Source: an uncultured Ruminococcus sp.
GTDB taxonomy: Bacteria; Bacillota; Clostridia; Oscillospirales; Acutalibacteraceae
Reading direction: 5' to 3'
NCBI GenBank assembly: GCA_902783815.1
Contig: CACZSM010000270.1
Span: forward strand, 1 to 7,321
Length of the DNA: 7,321 nt
A program made the translations under genes and the position numbers. The notes under the pieces are model-generated. The model worked only from the letters and a program-made list of their open reading frames with translations, was not told where the DNA came from and searched no databases. Shown piece by piece: positions 1 to 5,477 of the stretch; position 1 is the first letter of the stretch, and every line of letters begins with the position of its first letter.

Positions 1-92
1 ACTGCGCCGCAAGCCTTTGAAAAGGCTTGACCGAAACTTTTGCCTTTTTGTTGGCTATTTTTCTTTTAAAGAAAGTTGAATTCCGTGATAAT
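1..92. other. Non-coding left edge with two small palindromes
   Basis: No gene is visible here. AAGCCTTTGAAAAGGCTT at 11-28 is a self-complementary hairpin with a 7-bp stem and a TGAA loop. A second AT-rich palindrome, TTTCTTTTAAAGAAA, lies at 60-74. Neither is followed by a T run, so neither is a convincing terminator. The stretch is probably the 3' untranslated region of a gene left of the window, or an intergenic repeat. It precedes the strong terminator at 93-136. Confidence 0.4.
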
Positions 93-136
93 ATGCAGCC
101 CTCACTTGACATTTTTTGAGGGCTGTATTATTTTTT
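93..136 (+). terminator. Rho-independent terminator of an upstream gene
   Basis: A 9-bp perfect stem, CAGCCCTCA (96-104) with TGAGGGCTG (117-125), extends to 12 bp (93-128) if one G-T pair is allowed. The loop is 12 nt. TATTATTTTTT follows the stem and ends at 136. The T tract lies on the plus side, so the hairpin ends a plus-strand transcript entering from outside the window and insulates the pullulanase gene from it. Confidence 0.85.
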
Positions 137-158
137 GTGAAATAACATAAAAAATTAG

Positions 159-187
159 TTGATAAGAGTGGAGAATTATGGTAGAAT
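159..187 (+). promoter_or_regulatory. Sigma-A-type promoter of the pullulanase gene
   Basis: The -35 is TTGATA (159-164), the spacer is exactly 17 bp, and the -10 is TAGAAT (182-187), preceded by an extended -10 TGG (179-181). The AT-rich stretch at 126-158 could act as an UP element. Transcription should start near 194, giving a leader of only about 24 nt with no room for a riboswitch. I saw no obvious catabolite-repression (cre) operator. Confidence 0.75.
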
Positions 188-205
188 AATAGTGAAGAAT
201 TTTAT

Positions 206-210
206 GGAGG
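206..210 (+). promoter_or_regulatory. Ribosome-binding site that fixes the TTG start
   Basis: GGAGG at 206-210 lies 7 nt before the TTG codon at 218. This supports the non-ATG start and keeps the hydrophobic signal peptide. The next in-frame ATG, Met23, would remove most of that signal. Confidence 0.8.
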
Positions 211-217
211 GATAGGT

Positions 218-3200
218 TTGCTGAATTTTAAAAGGATTTTCAGCTGCGTATTGGTTATTTCTACATTATTGGGAGGAAATTCAATGGTTACTGGTGCTGT
301 GAATGAAAATGATAAAACAGTTTATGCTCATGAACTGGATGCTCAGGCTTATGACGGTGACGATCTTGGCGCTGTTTATAAACCGGATTCGACAACTTTC
401 AAGGTATGGGCTCCTACAGCAACGGGCGTTGCAGTAAAGCTGTATGCGACCGGAAGCCCGGAAGAAGAGGGAGCTCAGGATATTTCCACTACTAATATGA
501 GAAAAGGAGATAAGGGAGTCTGGAGCGTTTCCGTCAAGGGCGATCTTAAAAATAAGTATTATACTTACCTTGTCAATATCAATGGCAGAGTTACTGAAAC
601 TGCGGATGTATATTCAAAGGCAGTCGGCGTGAACGGAAACCGCAGTATGGTAGTAGATCTGAGATCTACTGACCCTGAGGGTTGGGATAAGGACAGTCAT
701 GTGCTTTATGATAATCCGACTGATGCGGTTGTTTGGGAAATTCATGTAAGGGATTTTTCAAAGAGTGAGCTTTCCGGCGTATCAATGAAATACAGGGGCA
801 AATACCTTGCCTTTACTGAAACAGGTACGACACTTAACGGCGAAGGAAAAATACCGACCTGTGTGGATTATCTGAAAAATCTTGGCGTGACTCATGTACA
901 GCTTCTTCCGGTGTATGACTACGCTACAGTGGATGAGTCCCAGGCGGATGCAGAGGAATATAACTGGGGCTATGACCCGAAAAATTATAATGTCCCGGAG
1001 GGTTCGTATTCAACAAATGCCTTTGACGGTAATGTGAGAATAAATGAATTCAAGCAGATGATAAAGGCTCTGCATGATGCCGGTATCGGTGTTATCATGG
1101 ATGTAGTTTATAATCATACATTTACTGCAAAGGGCAGTGTGTTTGAAAATACCGTTCCCGGATATTACTACAGGATGAATGAGGACGGTACATTTGCGGA
1201 TGCTTCTGCGTGCGGCAACGAAACTGCAAGCGATCATCTTATGTATCGTAAGTTCATGATAGATTCCGTACTTTACTGGACAAATGAGTACCATATTGAC
1301 GGCTTCCGCTTTGACCTCATGGGCATACATGATGTTGAAACGATGAATCAGATAAGAAAGGCTCTCGATACAAAGGTCAAGGACGGAAAGAAAATAATAA
1401 TGTACGGTGAACCGTGGGCTGCTTCTGGTGTTGCTACAAAGGCAAAAACCTGTATGAAAAATAATATAAAGCTGCTTGATTCGAGAGTAGGAGCTTTTAA
1501 TGATGAATACAGGGATGCAGTTAAGGGTCATGTGTTCAATGCCGCAGAAACAGGATTCGTTCAGGATGGCTCATCAAAGGTACAGCTTATGGATGGTCTG
1601 AGAGCAAGCTGTGCTGACAGCAACGCATGGCTGAATCAGCCGTCACAATCTGTTACATATATGTCTGCTCACGATAATTTTACTCTCTATGATAAACTTG
1701 TACTTTCAACAAAAAAGGATGAGAGCTTCGGTATAAGGGATAATCATATCGTAGCGCTAAATAAGCTGGCAGCAGCAATTACTATGTCATCTCAGGGTAC
1801 GGTATTCATGCAGGCAGGCGAGGAATTCGCAAGAACTAAATACGGCGATGAAAACAGCTTTATATCTCCGGATAAGATAAATCAGCTTGACTGGGACTGC
1901 CTTGTAAAATATGCAGACCTCAATTCCTATTATCAGGGTCTTATCGAGATAAGAAAGAATTATGCGCCTTTCAGAGATCCTACACCGACCTCAGCAAAGA
2001 AGATCAGCTTCTCTGAAACAGGTGGTAAGGTGATAGCATACACTCTTGAAAATACTTTGACAGCTGATAAGGAATGGGCATTTATAGCGGCTGCCTTCAA
2101 TGCAGGCGATGAGGATGCAGAGGTAACATTCGTATCAGATGGCGGCAAGCTGCCGGAGAACTGGGTCATCGTTGCAGATAAGGATCAGGCAGGACTTAAT
2201 AGTCTTGGTGAAGTAAACGGCAGCAAGGTTACTGTTCCGGCACACAGCGCTGTGATCCTTGCAGATAAAAAAAGTTTTGACGAAAAACAGATCAGATCTG
2301 AAAAGTGTACTGTTGATGTAGTGTATAAGGACTCCGGAAGCGGAGAGGTGATCGGCAGACAGGTGCTTAAAGGAGAAGCAGGAAAGGGATATTGTGCAAA
2401 GCCTGACAGCACTCTTGAACTGAATTATGATCTTGTTTCTACAGACGGTGAGGAAGAGGGCATATTTACAAAGGATGCTCGTACAGTTACATATTCATAT
2501 AAAAAGTTCCAGGGTAATATCTATACTTTGAAGGTAAATTATCTCAAGGAGAATACTGGCCTTTTAAGCACAGGTGATATCAATATTGCAGAAAGCATTA
2601 CTGAGAGTGTCCGTGACGGAGCGGATTATATCGCGCCGATAAGGAATATTGATGGTATGGTTCTGAAAATGGATAAGTTCCCTCAGAATATAGTTGGAAA
2701 GATAAACGGCTCTGATATCGAGATAAATTACTATTACGAGGAACGCCCGATAAGTGATCTTGTAATACATTACTATTCTCCTGAGAGTAATGAGGTAAGC
2801 GCGCAGGTGTATATCAAGGGCGAAAGCGCAGAGGATAACAGCTATCTTACAGATAAGAGCTTCGGCGAGGCTATGAAGTCCGATCCGACTCTCGGAGACG
2901 GATGGTTCACACTCACTCTTGCGAATAAGGGCAATCTGAAAAATGTCAAGGCAAAATTCAGCGGTAAAACAGCAGATACTGCTGAATATCCGGTATGGAA
3001 CGAGGTTTGGATAAGCAACGGAAAGGCAGTACATATGGGAACAGTTTATGTATTCCATATGCGCAGCGGAGTGGGTATGCTTGATAGTGAGGTACTCACC
3101 GGAAAAGAGGGAGAACTGTATCAGACCACTGGCAAGGAGTATGAGGGTTTGAAGATAGTTGGACAGAGTGAAAATGTCGAAGGAAGTTACTCGTCAGACC

Positions 3201-3358
3201 CTGTATATGTTATTTATAGCTATGACGAGCTTTCGATCACAGAAAAGCCTGTAATGAATGTAATATATGCGCTTGGAGGTTCTGCGCTGCTGATGATATT
3301 GGCATCTGTGGTTCTTGGAGTGGTATATCACAACCGTAAGAAAAAGTGGAAAATCTGA
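218..3358 (+). CDS. Secreted, membrane-anchored type I pullulanase (GH13) with MucBP modules
   Basis: This enzyme should hydrolyse alpha-1,6 branch points of starch, pullulan or limit dextrins outside the cell. Seen in the 1046-aa product: a signal peptide (about 1-27, possible cleavage after VTGA); a CBM48-like module (50-140); a GH13 barrel (169-585) with the pullulanase signature YNWGYDP (248-254), DVVYNHT (295-301), nucleophile D366 in DGFRFDLMG, acid/base E398 in GEPW and H485-D486 in region IV; then a C-terminal beta domain (600-690). All catalytic residues are present. Beyond this lie MucBP-like repeats at 697-763, 769-842 and 942-1004, and a possible starch-binding sandwich at 847-940. 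A single helix (1015-1037) followed by HNRKKKWKI should anchor the C terminus. There is no LPXTG motif or dockerin. It starts with TTG and has its own promoter and terminator. The debranching family is very secure; type I rather than mixed specificity is inferred from the motifs. Confidence 0.95.
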   Translation: MLNFKRIFSCVLVISTLLGGNSMVTGAVNENDKTVYAHELDAQAYDGDDLGAVYKPDSTTFKVWAPTATGVAVKLYATGSPEEEGAQDISTTNMRKGDKGVWSVSVKGDLKNKYYTYLVNINGRVTETADVYSKAVGVNGNRSMVVDLRSTDPEGWDKDSHVLYDNPTDAVVWEIHVRDFSKSELSGVSMKYRGKYLAFTETGTTLNGEGKIPTCVDYLKNLGVTHVQLLPVYDYATVDESQADAEEYNWGYDPKNYNVPEGSYSTNAFDGNVRINEFKQMIKALHDAGIGVIMDVVYNHTFTAKGSVFENTVPGYYYRMNEDGTFADASACGNETASDHLMYRKFMIDSVLYWTNEYHIDGFRFDLMGIHDVETMNQIRKALDTKVKDGKKIIMYGEPWAASGVATKAKTCMKNNIKLLDSRVGAFNDEYRDAVKGHVFNAAETGFVQDGSSKVQLMDGLRASCADSNAWLNQPSQSVTYMSAHDNFTLYDKLVLSTKKDESFGIRDNHIVALNKLAAAITMSSQGTVFMQAGEEFARTKYGDENSFISPDKINQLDWDCLVKYADLNSYYQGLIEIRKNYAPFRDPTPTSAKKISFSETGGKVIAYTLENTLTADKEWAFIAAAFNAGDEDAEVTFVSDGGKLPENWVIVADKDQAGLNSLGEVNGSKVTVPAHSAVILADKKSFDEKQIRSEKCTVDVVYKDSGSGEVIGRQVLKGEAGKGYCAKPDSTLELNYDLVSTDGEEEGIFTKDARTVTYSYKKFQGNIYTLKVNYLKENTGLLSTGDINIAESITESVRDGADYIAPIRNIDGMVLKMDKFPQNIVGKINGSDIEINYYYEERPISDLVIHYYSPESNEVSAQVYIKGESAEDNSYLTDKSFGEAMKSDPTLGDGWFTLTLANKGNLKNVKAKFSGKTADTAEYPVWNEVWISNGKAVHMGTVYVFHMRSGVGMLDSEVLTGKEGELYQTTGKEYEGLKIVGQSENVEGSYSSDPVYVIYSYDELSITEKPVMNVIYALGGSALLMILASVVLGVVYHNRKKKWKI
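2306..3229 (+). other. C-terminal adhesion/binding region of the pullulanase (MucBP, MucBP, possible CBM, MucBP)
   Basis: Residues 697-1004. Three segments end in the MucBP-type strand signature: VTYSYKK near 757-763, INYYYEE near 836-842 and VIYSYDE near 998-1004. The first and third fit the MucBP pattern well; the second is divergent. Between the second and third is a different, aromatic-rich segment with IHYYSPE, GDGWFTLTL and NEVWIS. It recalls starch-binding sandwiches of the CBM25/26/41 kind, but I cannot assign a family by eye. MucBP modules usually sit in surface proteins, so this region probably spaces the enzyme from the membrane and may hold substrate or host glycan. Confidence 0.6.
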
Positions 3359-3368
3359 TGAACTGATG

Positions 3369-3403
3369 AAAGACCAGTAAGCTGCTGCCTACTGGTCTTT
3401 TCT
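3369..3403 (+). terminator. Rho-independent terminator of the pullulanase gene
   Basis: An 11-bp perfect stem, AAAGACCAGTA (3369-3379) with TACTGGTCTTT (3390-3400), has a 10-nt loop and runs into TTTTCT. It starts 10 nt after the stop codon. It separates this gene from the next one, which has its own promoter, so the two do not form an operon. Confidence 0.85.
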
Positions 3404-3420
3404 GACTTCGCGATAATCGC

Positions 3421-3449
3421 TTGATAAAGTTTTGATTGTATGGTAAAAT
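3421..3449 (+). promoter_or_regulatory. Sigma-A-type promoter of the AAA-ATPase-like gene
   Basis: The -35 TTGATA (3421-3426), a 17-bp spacer and the -10 TAAAAT (3444-3449) are preceded by an extended -10 TGG (3441-3443). Transcription is expected near 3456, leaving a leader of about 26 nt before the ATG at 3482. The layout closely matches the pullulanase promoter. Confidence 0.75.
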
Positions 3450-3467
3450 TAAGAAAAGATCGAGCGA

Positions 3468-3473
3468 GAGGAG
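3468..3473 (+). promoter_or_regulatory. Ribosome-binding site that decides the start at 3482
   Basis: GAGGAG at 3468-3473 lies 8 nt before ATG 3482. The upstream in-frame ATG at 3440 has no such site and overlaps the extended -10 element, so it would lie upstream of the predicted transcription start and can be excluded. Confidence 0.8.
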
Positions 3474-3481
3474 ACGGCGGT

Positions 3482-5173
3482 ATGAAAAAATATACGATGC
3501 CTGTTGGCAAGAGCGACTTTGCAAAGGTCAGGACTGCCGGGGACTATTATGTAGATAAAACCGATCTTATAAGACAGATCACATCAAGCGGAGCAGAGGT
3601 CACACTTTTTACAAGACCACGCCGTTTCGGAAAGTCATTGAATATGAGTATGCTCCAGCATTTCTTTGACATAAGAGAAGACAGCAAGGCATTGTTTGAT
3701 GGACTGAAAATATCCGAAAACAAAGAGCTTTGTGACAATTGGATGAATAAGTATCCGACAATACTTGTCAGCTTTAAGGATGTTGGCAGCAGCAATTTTG
3801 AAACTGCATATGGCTTGTTGCAATTGATCATATCGAAGCTGTATGAAGGTTATGAATATCTTGCAGATGATGTAAAATTAAACAAAAGGCAGCAAAAACT
3901 TTTTAACAACTACCTGATAGGTGAATCCAGTAAAGCAGATCTTACGGATTGTCTGTATTTACTCACAGATATAATATACCATTACTATGATAAGCCTGTA
4001 ATACTATTGATAGACGAATATGATGTTCCTATGGCAAAAGGCGATGCGAATGGATATTACAGAGAAATAACAGACATTATGCGCTATATGTTCAGTAAAG
4101 CACTGAAAGATAATCCGTATATCAAAATGGCTGTTTTGACAGGGTGCCTGAGAATAGCTGAAGAAAGCATATTTACGGGTCTTAATAATCTTGCAATAAA
4201 AACTATAGTTGATACGGATTATGATGAATGTTTTGGATTTACTCTGGATGAAATGGATAAGCTGCTGACAGACACAGGGCTTACCCAAAAGCAGCCTGTT
4301 TTCAAGGAATGGTATTACGGATATGTTTTCGGTAACAGGGAGGTATATTGTCCCTGGGATGTACTCAATTATGTAGATGCTCTGCAAAAGAATCCAAACG
4401 CTCCTCCGGTAAATTACTGGGCAAATACAAGCGGAAATGATGTCATCAAAAAGTTTTTGGAAAGCGATTTTGATGTTTCAGAAGAGTTTGAATTATTGCT
4501 TGGCGGTGGCGTAGTCAATAGGAAAATCAATCCTGATATAACATACGCTGATCTTGTGGAAAGTGAAACTAATCTATGGTCTGTACTTTATATGACCGGA
4601 TATCTCACTATCGTTCCGGGGTCGCTGCCTGTAATGACATCAAATGATCCTGATGAAGTCAAAGGACTGTTTGAATACGATTTCAAGCTGAAACTTCCAA
4701 ATAAAGAAATTAAAATGCTTTTTGAAAATACTGTTGCCGCATGGTTTAAAAGTAAACTGCTCGGTGAGGATAGAACAGAACTATTCAATGCCGTATGGAG
4801 TGGAGATGCAGAAAAACTGACCGTTGAGATATGCAAATTCCTCGGCGATACTATCAGCTGCTACGACTATAAAGAGGACTTCTACCATGCATTTCTTGCT
4901 GGTCTTATGTCTGGCGTCAAGGGTGTCAAGGTGGAATCAAACAGAGAAGTCGGTACAGGCAGAGCAGATGTGATCCTTAAAAATCCCCGTATGGCGAGGG
5001 CGGCTATTTTTGAATTCAAACACGCGGAAACCGAAAAACAAATGAACAGCAAATGCGATGAAGCCGTAAAACAGATCGCAGAAAGACAATATTCATTCCC
5101 ATTCAGAGAGGAAACAGTCTATAAATACGGTATTGCTTTCTATCAGAAAAAGTGTCTTGTAAAAAAAGCATGA
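3482..5173 (+). CDS. AAA-ATPase-like protein with C-terminal PD-(D/E)XK nuclease-like domain
   Basis: The biochemical role of this family is not established. The 563-aa product matches the common two-domain layout: an N-terminal AAA-ATPase-like P-loop domain (about 5-300) and a PD-(D/E)XK nuclease-superfamily domain near the C terminus (about 430-550). Visible motifs are the opening MPVGKSDFAKVR and YYVDKTD; the family-type Walker A, RPRRFGKS (45-52, K51), which lacks the usual first glycine; Walker B, ILLIDEYD (D178, E179); and LTGCLRIAEESIF with GLNNL after it. The nuclease core shows E489 in NREVGTG, D496 in GRADVIL and E511-x-K513 in IFEFKH, so the acidic/lysine set appears intact. There is no signal peptide or membrane helix, so it is probably cytoplasmic. 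It stands alone with its own promoter and terminator, so the neighbours do not indicate a job. Proposed roles of such proteins in nucleic-acid processing or defence are inference only. Confidence 0.9.
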   Translation: MKKYTMPVGKSDFAKVRTAGDYYVDKTDLIRQITSSGAEVTLFTRPRRFGKSLNMSMLQHFFDIREDSKALFDGLKISENKELCDNWMNKYPTILVSFKDVGSSNFETAYGLLQLIISKLYEGYEYLADDVKLNKRQQKLFNNYLIGESSKADLTDCLYLLTDIIYHYYDKPVILLIDEYDVPMAKGDANGYYREITDIMRYMFSKALKDNPYIKMAVLTGCLRIAEESIFTGLNNLAIKTIVDTDYDECFGFTLDEMDKLLTDTGLTQKQPVFKEWYYGYVFGNREVYCPWDVLNYVDALQKNPNAPPVNYWANTSGNDVIKKFLESDFDVSEEFELLLGGGVVNRKINPDITYADLVESETNLWSVLYMTGYLTIVPGSLPVMTSNDPDEVKGLFEYDFKLKLPNKEIKMLFENTVAAWFKSKLLGEDRTELFNAVWSGDAEKLTVEICKFLGDTISCYDYKEDFYHAFLAGLMSGVKGVKVESNREVGTGRADVILKNPRMARAAIFEFKHAETEKQMNSKCDEAVKQIAERQYSFPFREETVYKYGIAFYQKKCLVKKA

Positions 5174-5191
5174 GCAGCTAAAATATATGAT

Positions 5192-5235
5192 AAAGCTCAC
5201 GAATGAGGGATAATATCCCTGTCCGTGAGCTTTTC
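5192..5235 (+). terminator. Two-part hairpin terminator behind the AAA-ATPase-like gene
   Basis: The outer stem AAAGCTCACG (5192-5201) pairs perfectly with CGTGAGCTTT (5224-5233). An inner stem, AGGGA (5206-5210) with TCCCT (5216-5220), has a 5-nt loop. TTTTCTG follows. It starts 18 nt after the stop. Read on the minus strand, the same hairpin is followed by TTTATCATATATTTT, so it may also stop readthrough from the convergent prfC gene, though less strongly. Confidence 0.8.
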
Positions 5236-5327
5236 TGCGACAACAACTCAAAAAGACTGCTTTATGGCTCTGTACGGCATCTGCGGAGCTTTTCTTTGCA
5301 GTGTTGTACTGAATATTATTATGGAAC
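5236..5327. other. Intergenic stretch, no gene recognised
   Basis: This lies between the shared terminator and the inverted-repeat segment. On the minus strand an open frame without a convincing start runs through most of it and stops at 5248-5250. I see no promoter, ribosome-binding site or RNA gene. Confidence 0.4.
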
Positions 5328-5466
5328 CTCTGAAAACCTCATTCACTAACATTTTGCTGTAAATTTTCCCGTATGCTTCGTTGACAAGCCTTGAAATACT
5401 GCGGCTTTCCGCCTCGCCTGAGAAAAAATTACGGATGCAAACTGTTTCGTGTCCCGGTTTTCAGAG
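5328..5466. repeat. Possible small mobile-type element bounded by 11-bp inverted repeats
   Basis: CTCTGAAAACC at 5328-5338 is the exact reverse complement of GGTTTTCAGAG at 5456-5466, giving a 139-bp segment with perfect 11-bp terminal inverted repeats. AAC flanks both ends (5325-5327 and 5467-5469) and could be a 3-bp target duplication, though so short a match is weak. Inside is a small hairpin, GCGGCTTTCCGC (5401-5412). The size and ends would fit a MITE-like element or a dispersed intergenic repeat. No transposase is present. Only one copy is in the window, so repetition cannot be shown here. Confidence 0.4.
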
Positions 5467-5477
5467 AACCCCTTATT

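Noticed and set aside
218..310. Lipoprotein signal on the pullulanase
   Set aside because: The only early cysteine (residue 10) lies within the hydrophobic core and is not preceded by a lipobox. The region reads as an ordinary signal peptide.
1010..3058. Minus-strand open frames inside the pullulanase gene
   Set aside because: They are antisense to a gene with intact catalytic motifs, have low-complexity or odd composition, and show no initiation signals.
3200..3358. LPXTG-type sorting signal or dockerin at the pullulanase C terminus
   Set aside because: The helix and basic tail resemble a sorting signal, but no LPXTG-like motif precedes them, and no duplicated calcium-loop repeat of a dockerin is present.
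3359..3481. Operon linking the pullulanase and the AAA-ATPase-like gene
   Set aside because: A strong terminator and a separate promoter lie between them.
3328..4836. Minus-strand open frames across the AAA-ATPase-like gene and its promoter
   Set aside because: They overlap a conserved coding region and the promoter/terminator signals of the plus strand, and have no supporting signals of their own.
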